Below the pieces are notes generated by a model. The model saw only the letters and a list, made by a program, of their open reading frames with translations, ran no database searches and had not been told where the DNA came from. This document shows positions 26,717 to 34,944 of a stretch of DNA of 64,000 bases, piece after piece. Both the position numbers and the translations under genes were made by a program. This stretch comes from GWF2-38-69 sp965228125. Lineage in GTDB: Bacteria > Verrucomicrobiota > Lentisphaeria > Victivallales > GWF2-38-69. The stretch's first letter is position 1, and the number at the start of each line of letters is the position of its first letter. The stretch is taken from contig OZ245791.1 of assembly GCA_965228125.1 (NCBI GenBank), positions 1,674,001 through 1,738,000 of the forward strand. The letters run 5' to 3'.

Positions 26717-28057
26717 ATGCCTTATATAGCCAATACGGAACAAGACGTAAAGGAAATGCTTCAAACTATTGGCTGCAAAGATTTAGACGATCTATGGACA
26801 AAAGCAGAAGTGAGAGGGCCTTATCCTCACTTCAAATATATGCCTCAGGCGATGTCTGAATTTGAAGTAGTCAAACATATAAGAGAGCTTGCCAAAAAAA
26901 ACAAAACCGAACTTGTTAACTTTGTAGGAGCGGGATTTTATGACCATTTTATCCCTGCTGCGGTAAGTGAAATAACATCAAGAAGCGAGTTTTATACAGC
27001 CTACACTCCTTATCAACCTGAAGCTTCACAGGGAACTCTTCAGGCGATTTATGAATATCAATCTGCAATCTGCAGGCTTACAGGAATGAGCGTAAGCAAT
27101 GCTTCAATGTATGATGGAGGCACTGCCCTGTTCGAAGCAATTATGCTTGGCTGCAGAGTGGCAAGAAAAAGAAGAGCAGTTATTTCGGGTGCAATTTCTC
27201 CAATTTACAGAGAGATGATTCATTGTTATTCGAGAAATCTGAGTGTTGAACTTGTTGAGGTTCCAAGCACCGGAGTAGAATCATCAGTTTCATCACTTCT
27301 TGACGCCATTAATGATAAAACAGCCTGCGTAATAGTCCAATATCCTAACTTTTTTGGTACTATCGAGGATTGGACCGAGTTTACAGAGGAGGTTCATAAG
27401 CGCGGAGCTATCGCAGTATGTTCCACTTATCTTACATCGCTTGCAATGATAAAATCTCCTGGCGAAATGGGATTTGACGTGGTGACAGCTGAAGGACAAT
27501 GTCTTGGAATTCCATTAAGTTTCGGCGGCCCATACCTTGGCGTTATGGCATGCAATGAAAAATGTATGAGAAAAATGCCTGGCCGTGTTTGCGGACAGAC
27601 TGTAGATAAAGATGGCAAGATAGGGTATGTGCTTACTATGCAGGCCAGAGAGCAGCACATCAGAAGGGAAGAAGCTATGTCCAATATATGTTCTAATGAA
27701 AACCTATGTGCGCTTACGGCTTTGGTTTATCTGACTTTAGTAGGAAAAGAAGGTTTAAGACAGGTTGCCAGACTCTGTTCTTCAAAAGCAGTTTATCTGA
27801 AAAACCTTCTTCTTGGAATTAAGGGAATTGAAGTAGTAGGAGATAATTCATTTTTTAATGAGTTTGTAATTAAACTTCCGTGCGATGCATCGGAAATCGT
27901 TCAGAAACTTATTGACAGAGGCTTTGCTATAGGGTTTCCGCTTGGGCGCTATTATCCGACAAGGAAAGATCAACTTCTTGTTTGTGTGACTGAAAAGCGT
28001 ACTAAAGAAGAAATGAAGGCTCTAGCCAATACAATGGAGGCTATACTATGGAGCTAA
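26717..28057 (+). CDS. gcvPA: Glycine dehydrogenase (decarboxylating) subunit 1
   Basis: Alpha subunit of the split P protein, which decarboxylates glycine with PLP and loads GcvH. Motifs SFVG-type (VNFVGAGFYDHFIPA), YTPYQPEASQGTLQAIYEYQ and MYDGGTALFEA are diagnostic. 446 aa. The last 10 bp overlap the gcvPB start, giving tight translational coupling of the two subunits. The PLP lysine is in the partner. Confidence 0.97.
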   Translation: MPYIANTEQDVKEMLQTIGCKDLDDLWTKAEVRGPYPHFKYMPQAMSEFEVVKHIRELAKKNKTELVNFVGAGFYDHFIPAAVSEITSRSEFYTAYTPYQPEASQGTLQAIYEYQSAICRLTGMSVSNASMYDGGTALFEAIMLGCRVARKRRAVISGAISPIYREMIHCYSRNLSVELVEVPSTGVESSVSSLLDAINDKTACVIVQYPNFFGTIEDWTEFTEEVHKRGAIAVCSTYLTSLAMIKSPGEMGFDVVTAEGQCLGIPLSFGGPYLGVMACNEKCMRKMPGRVCGQTVDKDGKIGYVLTMQAREQHIRREEAMSNICSNENLCALTALVYLTLVGKEGLRQVARLCSSKAVYLKNLLLGIKGIEVVGDNSFFNEFVIKLPCDASEIVQKLIDRGFAIGFPLGRYYPTRKDQLLVCVTEKRTKEEMKALANTMEAILWS

Positions 28058-29493
28058 TATATGAAATAAGCAGAAAAGGTAGAAAAGGCTCTACGCTGCC
28101 CGCCCTTGATGTTCCGGAAGCATCTAATGTTTCCGATCAAATGCTAAGAGGTACACCGGCTGAACTACCGGAAGTTACTGAGCAAGACACGGTGCGTCAT
28201 TTTACAAAGTTGAGCACTAGAAATGTAGGGCTTGACACCCAGTTTTATCCTCTTGGTTCCTGTACAATGAAATACAATCCGAAACTGCACGAAAAAGTAG
28301 CTGCTCTTGCAGGGTTTGCAGAACTCCATCCTTTGTGGCCTCAATTAAGGCACGGAGGCGCTATGAGTCAGGGAGCTCTTGAAGTGATATATGAAACTGA
28401 AAGAATGTTAAGCGATATCTTAGGGTTTTCTCAGTGTACTATGCAACCGCTTGCAGGAGCCCATGGAGAACTTGCCGGTGTGATGATGATTGCTGCATAT
28501 CACAATGCAAGGAGAGATAACAGAAGGAAAGTAATGCTAATACCTGATGCGGCTCACGGAACCAATCCTGCGAGTGCTACAGTAGCAGGGTTCCAATGCA
28601 GAACTATTCCCACTGATGAACGAGGCAATGTAGATATGTCGGCATTAAGAGAAGCCTTAGGCCCTGAAGTAGCCGGGCTTATGCTTACATCTCCGAACAC
28701 TCTTGGGCTTTTTGACAGCAATGTAAGGGAAATATGCCGACTTGTTCATGAAGTAGGCGGGCTTGCCTACTGCGATGGTGCAAATCTCAATGCTATTATT
28801 GGCAGGCTTCGCCCTGGGGATTTGGGGTTTGATGTGATGCATGTAAACTTACATAAGACTTTTTCTACTCCTCATGGCGGTGGCGGCCCTGGTGCAGGCC
28901 CTGTAGCTGTAGCCGAGGCATTAGTGCCGTATCTTCCAATTTCAAGGGTTGTCAGGTATGATGACGGTATGTTTGGACTTCGCTACGACTTTCCCGAGTC
29001 CATCGGATATATAGCTGCATTCTATGGTAATTTTGCAATTATCCTAAGAGCTTACGCATATTTGCTGACAGTAGGACGCGAAGGTCTTGTCAGAATCTCT
29101 CAGAATGCTGTTCTTAATGCAAACTACATCAGAGTAAAGCTTGCTCCATACTACAAACAGGCTTTTGAAAGATACTGCATGCACGAATGCGTTTTGACAA
29201 CTGAGGAATATACAGGGAAAGGAATCAAAGCCATCGATATAGCAAAAGGCCTCCTTGATAAAGGATTCCATCCTCCGACAATGTATTTTCCTTTAATTGT
29301 TCACGAGTGCTTGATGATAGAGCCTACGGAAACCGAAAGCAAAGAGACCCTTGATAAGTTTATCGAAGCTATGATAGAACTTGCTAAGATGGTTGACAGC
29401 AATCCTGAGACTTTGCGTGAAGCACCTGTAACAACACCTATCCGAAGGCTTGATGAAGCATTAGCTGCAAGAAAACTCAATTTGCATGCATAA
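28048..29493 (+). CDS. gcvPB: Glycine dehydrogenase (decarboxylating) subunit 2
   Basis: Beta subunit of the split P protein. It carries the PLP-binding Lys270 in HVNLHKTFSTPHGGGGPGAGP. Other hallmarks are FYPLGSCTMKYNPK, QPLAGAHGELAGV, AAHGTNPASA and LTSPNTLGLFD. 481 aa. Last gene of the operon; a hairpin follows at 29510. Lpd (L protein) is not in the window. Confidence 0.97.
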   Translation: MELIYEISRKGRKGSTLPALDVPEASNVSDQMLRGTPAELPEVTEQDTVRHFTKLSTRNVGLDTQFYPLGSCTMKYNPKLHEKVAALAGFAELHPLWPQLRHGGAMSQGALEVIYETERMLSDILGFSQCTMQPLAGAHGELAGVMMIAAYHNARRDNRRKVMLIPDAAHGTNPASATVAGFQCRTIPTDERGNVDMSALREALGPEVAGLMLTSPNTLGLFDSNVREICRLVHEVGGLAYCDGANLNAIIGRLRPGDLGFDVMHVNLHKTFSTPHGGGGPGAGPVAVAEALVPYLPISRVVRYDDGMFGLRYDFPESIGYIAAFYGNFAIILRAYAYLLTVGREGLVRISQNAVLNANYIRVKLAPYYKQAFERYCMHECVLTTEEYTGKGIKAIDIAKGLLDKGFHPPTMYFPLIVHECLMIEPTETESKETLDKFIEAMIELAKMVDSNPETLREAPVTTPIRRLDEALAARKLNLHA

Positions 29494-29509
29494 AAGCCGA
29501 GTAAAATTG

Positions 29510-29558
29510 AAACACCCTGAAAGGCAGAAGTTAGTCTTTCGGGGTGTTTATAGTTTTT
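29510..29558 (+). terminator. Probable terminator of the gcv operon
   Basis: AAACACCCTGAAAG and CTTTCGGGGTGTTT form a 14-bp stem with one G-T pair around a 12-base loop, followed by TATAGTTTTT. The T-run is interrupted, so termination strength is uncertain. Confidence 0.65.
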
Positions 29559-29643
29559 AACCAAGGCTAAAAAACGGGCTTTTCAAGCTAGATCCATTGA
29601 AATAGTCAGGATATGGAGGTTAATAAGAAGCAATATATAAAGA

Positions 29644-29718
29644 TGGAGCGAGCGATGGGATTCGAACCCACGACAATCACGTTGGCAACGTGAAGCTCTA
29701 CCACTGAGCTACGCTCGC
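29644..29718 (-). tRNA. tRNA-Gly (anticodon GCC)
   Basis: Minus-strand cloverleaf: acceptor GCGAGCG/CGCTCGC, D arm GCTC-AGTGGTA-GAGC, anticodon stem TCACG/CGTGA around TTGCCAA (anticodon GCC), T arm GTGGG-TTCGAAT-CCCAT, discriminator T, CCA encoded. 75 nt. Confidence 0.96.
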
Positions 29719-29779
29719 TTAAAAGAGACTAGAAGATAATATTTTTTTTAACTTTGTCAAACAATCAATGTAAAATTCT

Positions 29780-31117
29780 ATGGTTTTTAAGAATAAAAAA
29801 AAGGCGCTGGTTTTAGGTTTAGGCAAAAGCGGTATGTCAGCTGCAAAGCTTGCATTGGTGAAAGAATATGAAGTCATTGTTGTAGATAAAGCTGATAATG
29901 AATATCTTAGAAAACAAAAATCCGAGCTTGACAAGTTAGGTGTCATTGTGCATTTTGGTTATATAAAAGATGTATTGCCGATAAGCGATATTATCATTGT
30001 CAGCCCTGGAATCAGGCCGAGCTCGGAAATAGGCGAAATGGCACTGAGAAGCAGAACGCCAATTATTAGTGAGACAGAGTTTGCCTGGCGTTATTGTAAT
30101 ACTCCAATTATTGCAATAACTGGAACAAACGGGAAGACTACTGCTACGGAATTTTGTACGCATATTTTGGGTAATATTGGAAAGAATGTTATTGCGGCAG
30201 GAAATATTGGATATCCTTTGTCTGAGGTTATTTTAGGCGAAAAAACTTATGACTATATTATCTTGGAAATTAGTTCGTTTCAGCTTCATTTCTGTAAAGA
30301 TTTCTGTCCGCATATCGCTGTAATATTAAACATTGATTCCGATCATATTGACTGGCATGGAGCATTCGAAAAATATAGAGACGACAAACTGAAAATAACC
30401 TCAAAACAGAGTATTGATGATTTTTTGATAATTAATAGAAATATTAAAGGAAGCGTAAGTAAGGTTAAAAGTAAAGTAATAACGTTTTCTACTGTTGCTA
30501 AGGATTCCGATTATTTTTTAGATTCAGGATCGATTTTTAGAAATAGTGATAAGTTCTGCAATTTCGGAGACTTGGAAGCAATGGGCAGGACTTCTCATAA
30601 TCTGGAGAATTCTATGGCTGTAATTGCGATTTGCGAGGCATTGGGGTTTTCATCTGAAGAAATACTCAGAGGTTTGCCGGACTTCAGAATTGGCGAACAC
30701 AGGTTGGAACTTGTTTTAGAAAAGAATGGAATTTTATTTATAGACGATTCAAAGTCAACTAATCCGTTATCCATGATAGCTGCCCTCAAGGCTGTTGGTA
30801 AGAAGAAGAATGTTTGTTTGATAGCAGGCGGACTGGATAAGGAGATGGATTTTACGCAGGTTTTTGAGTGCAGAGACTTGATTAAGAAGATTTTTATTAT
30901 TGGAAAATCGAAAACTAAGCTAGAAAATTTACTCTCACAAGGGTTTAATTATTGCAGTTGCTTAAATTTTGAAGAAGCTGTTTATTCTGCTTGCGACTTT
31001 GCTGAGACTGGCGATGTCGTGTTGCTCTCACCGGGGTTTGCCAGCATGGATATGTTTAAGAATTATATCGAAAGAGGAAATACTTTTAAAGGTTTAATAA
31101 AAAGGAGATATTTTTAG
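29780..31117 (+). CDS. murD: UDP-N-acetylmuramoyl-L-alanine--D-glutamate ligase
   Basis: Adds D-Glu to the peptidoglycan precursor. N-terminal UDP-binding fold ALVLGLGKSGMSAAKLAL, central Mur-ligase P-loop IAITGTNGKTTATEF, then ILEISSFQLHFC and LNIDSDHIDWHGAFEKY, and the C-terminal domain with IDDSKSTNP and LIAGGLDKEMDF. 445 aa. Its stop abuts the next start (TAG then ATG with no gap). The usual dcw partners (mraY, ftsW, murG, murC) are absent, so the wall cluster is dispersed here. Confidence 0.95.
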   Translation: MVFKNKKKALVLGLGKSGMSAAKLALVKEYEVIVVDKADNEYLRKQKSELDKLGVIVHFGYIKDVLPISDIIIVSPGIRPSSEIGEMALRSRTPIISETEFAWRYCNTPIIAITGTNGKTTATEFCTHILGNIGKNVIAAGNIGYPLSEVILGEKTYDYIILEISSFQLHFCKDFCPHIAVILNIDSDHIDWHGAFEKYRDDKLKITSKQSIDDFLIINRNIKGSVSKVKSKVITFSTVAKDSDYFLDSGSIFRNSDKFCNFGDLEAMGRTSHNLENSMAVIAICEALGFSSEEILRGLPDFRIGEHRLELVLEKNGILFIDDSKSTNPLSMIAALKAVGKKKNVCLIAGGLDKEMDFTQVFECRDLIKKIFIIGKSKTKLENLLSQGFNYCSCLNFEEAVYSACDFAETGDVVLLSPGFASMDMFKNYIERGNTFKGLIKRRYF

Positions 31118-32125
31118 ATGAGAAAGGTCTTAAGAAAGAGTAGAACAACTAAATGGGCTTTTTTGGCAGGTGTATCAGTTTTGGTTTTAATGATGAGTGC
31201 ATGCAGCAGTCCTCAAATCCTTCAGGACAACGGGGATATTCCTGCACCAAGTTTGATCCCTCCACCAGATGCTAATCAATTGGCCTCTCCAGGACAGGTA
31301 GAAGAATTTGTCCCTACTCCTACTGAAACAGTTCAAATAGCATCTCCTGTAACGCAGACTGCTCCTATTTCACAGGTAAAATATGTTGTCAAAAAAGGCG
31401 ATTCTTTATGGAGAGTTGCTAAAATGTTTGACGTAAGCGTAAATGAATTGGCTGCTTTTAATAATATTGACAATAAGAGTTTATTAAAAGTCGGACAGAC
31501 TCTTCAAATACCACCGGCAGGTTTAGCTGAGCCCAGATCTATTTCTGCTCCTGCACCATCTGAAAAAGCAGTAAAGCCTGTATCCAAATCTTCGGCCTCT
31601 GCTTCTGGATCCATTTATATAGTTAAGAGCGGAGATTCGCTATGGGCCATTGCAAAGAAGAATCATATCAGCACTAAGAAACTTGCTGAGGCAAACGGAC
31701 TTGGAGATCAAGCATCATTGAGGGTTGGACAGAAATTGATGATTCCTAGCGGAAAAACGTCGACACCTGTTGCTGTCAAAGCCGTGGCAGATAAGAAAAC
31801 ACCAAAACCTGAAGTTGCTCCTGTGCCAGCTGTTCCGATTGCGCAAGCTCCAAATCAGATGAATGGCCTGGCAAGTAATACATCACAAGAACCTGCTGTC
31901 GATGCCAAAGCCGCAACCTCTGCTACGGCTACGGCTTCTGAAACAGCAGCAGTTCCTGCTTCAGCAGCAAACTATCTCCCTCACACTGTTAAAGACGGTG
32001 ATACATGGCAGACAATTTCTGATATGTATGGTGTAAGTTTAGAGGATCTCAAGAAAGCCAATCCTTCCATAGCAGGCGACACACAGCCTAAAACTGGAAC
32101 AGTAGTGAATATTCCTGAAGAATAA
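31118..32125 (+). CDS. Lipoprotein with three LysM domains
   Basis: Lipobox VLMMSACSS gives a lipidated Cys29. Three LysM peptidoglycan-binding domains follow: about residues 89-132 (YVVKKGDSLWRVAK), 167-210 (YIVKSGDSLWAIAK) and 289-334 (HTVKDGDTWQTIS). The linkers are rich in Pro, Ala, Ser and Thr, the last over 70 residues long. No catalytic domain is visible. It starts on the base after the murD stop, so it is translated with murD. Likely an outer- or inner-membrane lipoprotein anchored to the wall; a helper for a wall enzyme is possible. Confidence 0.88.
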   Translation: MRKVLRKSRTTKWAFLAGVSVLVLMMSACSSPQILQDNGDIPAPSLIPPPDANQLASPGQVEEFVPTPTETVQIASPVTQTAPISQVKYVVKKGDSLWRVAKMFDVSVNELAAFNNIDNKSLLKVGQTLQIPPAGLAEPRSISAPAPSEKAVKPVSKSSASASGSIYIVKSGDSLWAIAKKNHISTKKLAEANGLGDQASLRVGQKLMIPSGKTSTPVAVKAVADKKTPKPEVAPVPAVPIAQAPNQMNGLASNTSQEPAVDAKAATSATATASETAAVPASAANYLPHTVKDGDTWQTISDMYGVSLEDLKKANPSIAGDTQPKTGTVVNIPEE

Positions 32126-32146
32126 ATTCGATAACTGTTAAATAAT

Positions 32147-32184
32147 AGGCTACTATGGTCGCAAGATTATAGTAGCTTTTAATT
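32147..32184 (+). terminator. Hairpin terminator after the LysM lipoprotein
   Basis: GCTACTAT and ATAGTAGC form a perfect 8-bp stem around a 12-base loop, followed by TTTTAATTTT. It separates the murD-LysM unit from nnr. Confidence 0.7.
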
Positions 32185-32195
32185 TTCGTGGTGAG

Positions 32196-33725
32196 ATGAA
32201 AGTTGTAACTTCAGAACAGATGCGTAGCCTTGATAAGCTCACGATAGATTCTGCTTGTGTAGAGAGTAAAGAACTAATGCGGAGAGCTGGAGTGGGCTTT
32301 GCAAGGGAGGTAATTTCATACGTTAATTCCTACTACAAGGAATATTTTAAGCGGTTTGTCATTTTGTCCGGAAAAGGAAATAATGCCGGAGATGCGTATG
32401 TGGCAGCGAATTATTTATACGAAAACTCCACTCATGATGTGATTATTTATGCCGTTTGCAGCATAGAAGATATGTCGGGGGATGCTAAACATTACGCTCA
32501 AGCAATAAACAGTTCAGTAAGAGTAGAAGTAAAAAGAAATTTAAGCACTTCAGATTTTGTCGAAGGAGATGTGATAATAGATGGTTTGCTTGGAACAGGG
32601 TTTACAAGTGAACTGAAAGAACCATATCTAACTTGGATAAATATGATAAATAAGCTAGACAAACCAGTTATAGCTATTGATGTCCCTTCAGGACTCAATG
32701 CTACGAGTGGAGTTGGTTCAGGAGTAGAATCTGACCTGACTGTAACTATAGCTCTTCCCAAAAGAGGTTTCTTTATTAAAAACGGGGTGAGGAGTACAGG
32801 TAAAATCAGAGTTGTCGATATTGGTATTCCTAAAGAGTTTGTCGATAAGACTGATTCAGATTTAAACTTTTATTCAAAAGAGAAAGCGGTAAATTTTTTA
32901 AGAAGAGTTCCTTGTGATATTCATAAAAAATCAAATGGAAGTGTCCTTATTATCGGAGGAAGTAAGTATTATACTGGTGCTCCGTTTCTATCAGGGTTAT
33001 CAGCTTTGCGTTCGGGAGCAGGGTTAGTAACGGTTGCTGTTCCAAAAACAGTTGCTATTAGTTGTAATTTTAACTCATTGATAATAAGAAGAATAGAAGA
33101 TGGAGGCAAAGGTATTTTTTGCGGTTCTTCTTTAGAGGAAATAATTCGTCTTATGGAAGATCATACTGCGATAGTAGTAGGGCCAGGGATGACTTCTGAG
33201 GCAGAAGAAGTTTTGAAGGTAGTTATAGAATCAGATAGAAGAGTTGTTTTTGATGCTGATGCTCTTAACATAATAGCCTCAAATGCGGCAATGCATAAAA
33301 AATCTGACAAGTTTGTTTTTACTCCGCATCACGGCGAGGCGCTGCGTTTAGCTAAAACTTTTGGAGTAGGGATGGGAGAGGACAGGATATCATTTGGGAA
33401 AGAGCTTTCAGAAAGCTTGGCAGGAACTCTGGTTTATAAAGGGAATAAAACTCTTATCTATTCTCCAGGAAAAAGCTCTTATGTGAATAGTTCAGGGTCT
33501 GCCGCTCTTGCTACAGCAGGCAGCGGAGATGTATTGAGCGGTATGATAGGAGCGTTGATAGCAAACTGCCAAACACCTGTATTTGATGCTGCAGCTTTTG
33601 CTGTTTATTTGCATGGCTGCGCAGGAGAACTGGCAGAAATAGATTATGGCATAAGGGGAACAACAGCCGATGATATTGTCAGTTATATTCCAAAAGCAAT
33701 GAAATCAATTTCACCTTTTGCATAA
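32196..33725 (+). CDS. nnr: Bifunctional NAD(P)H-hydrate repair enzyme
   Basis: Repairs hydrated NADH and NADPH. The N-terminal epimerase (about 1-215) contains VTSEQMRSLDK, LSGKGNNAGDAYVAANYL and GLLGTGF. The C-terminal ADP/ATP-dependent dehydratase (about 230-505) contains IIGGSKYYTGAPFLSGLSALRSGAG, VVGPGM and TAGSGDVLSGMIGAL. 509 aa, the standard fused form. Two small membrane protein genes follow closely. Confidence 0.95.
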   Translation: MKVVTSEQMRSLDKLTIDSACVESKELMRRAGVGFAREVISYVNSYYKEYFKRFVILSGKGNNAGDAYVAANYLYENSTHDVIIYAVCSIEDMSGDAKHYAQAINSSVRVEVKRNLSTSDFVEGDVIIDGLLGTGFTSELKEPYLTWINMINKLDKPVIAIDVPSGLNATSGVGSGVESDLTVTIALPKRGFFIKNGVRSTGKIRVVDIGIPKEFVDKTDSDLNFYSKEKAVNFLRRVPCDIHKKSNGSVLIIGGSKYYTGAPFLSGLSALRSGAGLVTVAVPKTVAISCNFNSLIIRRIEDGGKGIFCGSSLEEIIRLMEDHTAIVVGPGMTSEAEEVLKVVIESDRRVVFDADALNIIASNAAMHKKSDKFVFTPHHGEALRLAKTFGVGMGEDRISFGKELSESLAGTLVYKGNKTLIYSPGKSSYVNSSGSAALATAGSGDVLSGMIGALIANCQTPVFDAAAFAVYLHGCAGELAEIDYGIRGTTADDIVSYIPKAMKSISPFA

Positions 33726-33744
33726 ACTTGTATAGAGGATTTTT

Positions 33745-33906
33745 ATGAGTGATCACATAAGTGCATTAGTTAACATAGTGATGTTTTTGTTCAGCATGTT
33801 TGGCTTTGCTGTATTTATAATTGCAGCATTCAGAGTCATGGCGATCAGTAAAAAATTAACAAAAACAAACGAACTTCTGGAACAAATATTAAAGAAAAAA
33901 AACTGA
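33745..33906 (+). CDS. Small single-pass membrane protein (53 aa)
   Basis: ATG at 33745 preceded by AGAGGA, stop TGA at 33904. Residues 8-31 are a hydrophobic helix (VNIVMFLFSMFGFAVFIIAAF), then a basic amphipathic tail with KKLTKTNELLEQILKKK. Family unknown. The next gene starts 4 bp downstream, and nnr ends 19 bp upstream. The helix-plus-short-coiled-tail layout resembles small membrane adaptors, but no function can be given. Confidence 0.7.
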   Translation: MSDHISALVNIVMFLFSMFGFAVFIIAAFRVMAISKKLTKTNELLEQILKKKN

Positions 33907-33910
33907 TATT

Positions 33911-34198
33911 ATGCTTAAAAGAAAAAGAATATTGTCTTCCGTCACAGAATCGCCTTCAATGAAAGTAAGCTACTATTTTTCAGGTTTCATACTAAAATTG
34001 GTTTACTGTATAATAGTTGCGGCGGTTATTTTTGTAGCTTTTAATTATTTTATTTTCGAGCTTGTTAACTTCCTTTTAGTCAATGTGGCGGTAAGTGGCG
34101 AAATATCCAAAAATAATCCGTATTTTGCAGGAGCTGAAATTTTTGTGATAATTTTGAGTATTTATATAATATTCAGAGACAGATTACGTAAAAGATAG
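33911..34198 (+). CDS. Small two-pass membrane protein (95 aa)
   Basis: Two hydrophobic segments, about residues 25-55 (FILKLVYCIIVAAVIFVAFNYFIF) and 70-88 (GAEIFVIILSIYIIF), with basic ends (MLKRKR and RDRLRKR), suggest both termini in the cytoplasm. It follows the 53-aa gene by 4 bp, so the two are probably translated together. Family not recognised. Convergent with the surface-repeat gene, 1 bp apart. Confidence 0.7.
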   Translation: MLKRKRILSSVTESPSMKVSYYFSGFILKLVYCIIVAAVIFVAFNYFIFELVNFLLVNVAVSGEISKNNPYFAGAEIFVIILSIYIIFRDRLRKR

Positions 34199-34199
34199 A

Positions 34200-34799
34200 C
34201 TAATAGTAGTTAATGAAGGGCAAACATGGGATGCAACTATCTTTGATGATGTTGATCAATCCAAACTGAAGGCCTTTTTTGTTTGCTATATTTAAAACAC
34301 CTATTTGCGCACCATTCTTTTGAATTGCAGAAAAATTATAGCATCCTAATTGTACTCCCTCGGTTTCCTTTCCAGTCATATTGAAGGCGCCTATCTGGGC
34401 CCCTGAGGTATTGAAGTAAGCGATATTAATCAATCCCATATTAACACTGGAAGAATCCTCGCTTATGCAGTTAACTAAACTTATTTGAGTGCCGTTTATA
34501 TCTTTGGTGAGGTTTGCGAGCGGGGCGATCTGAACTCCGTTGACATGGTCAGTAGCGCTTCCAAAGACCGATAATTCAAGGCCGTTTACAGTAGTTGGCC
34601 CCGATGAGACCGGAAGTCCGAATTTAAGCCCATAAACATTATTGACATCTTCTGAAGATGGGAACGCAGGATAAATGCCTAACTGGAATATTGTCCAATG
34701 GTTTTGAACACCAGCTATTTCATCTGCCTGAACTTCTTGAGATAAACTGGCGAATAAAACTATCAGGATTGAAGCTAAAATCTTAATATTTCTTTTCAT
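34200..34799 (-). CDS. Surface repeat protein of the LA_2272/LA_2273 type
   Basis: A signal peptide (ILASILIVLFASLSQEVQA) ends near residue 25. The body is built from about ten short repeats of the form G-[AVL]-Q-[ILF]-[GAS]-x-[VLF]-N, for example GVQIAPLANL, GTQISLVN, GAQIGAFN, GVQLGCYN, GAQIGVLN and GLQFGLIN. These match the LA_2272-family surface repeats seen in spirochaetes and other bacteria, expected to stack as a beta structure. Role unknown. Confidence 0.78.
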   Translation of the reverse strand: MKRNIKILASILIVLFASLSQEVQADEIAGVQNHWTIFQLGIYPAFPSSEDVNNVYGLKFGLPVSSGPTTVNGLELSVFGSATDHVNGVQIAPLANLTKDINGTQISLVNCISEDSSSVNMGLINIAYFNTSGAQIGAFNMTGKETEGVQLGCYNFSAIQKNGAQIGVLNIANKKGLQFGLINIIKDSCIPCLPFINYY

Positions 34800-34944
34800 C
34801 TATCAGAACCTTTAAATCCTTTATCAATTGATTACGATTCTTTGATTTTAGCCTAATGCGTTTTCTTATCAAGAATAAGGTTGTTTAAATTTCTTTATCA
34901 AGGATATATTAGAAAGGAAGTGAAACTGTAAATAGTATTTGGAA

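Noticed and set aside
29644..29718. tRNA-Gly as an attachment site of an integrated element
   Set aside because: No integrase and no repeated tRNA 3' end were seen in the neighbouring sequence; closeness to the glycine cleavage operon is probably chance.
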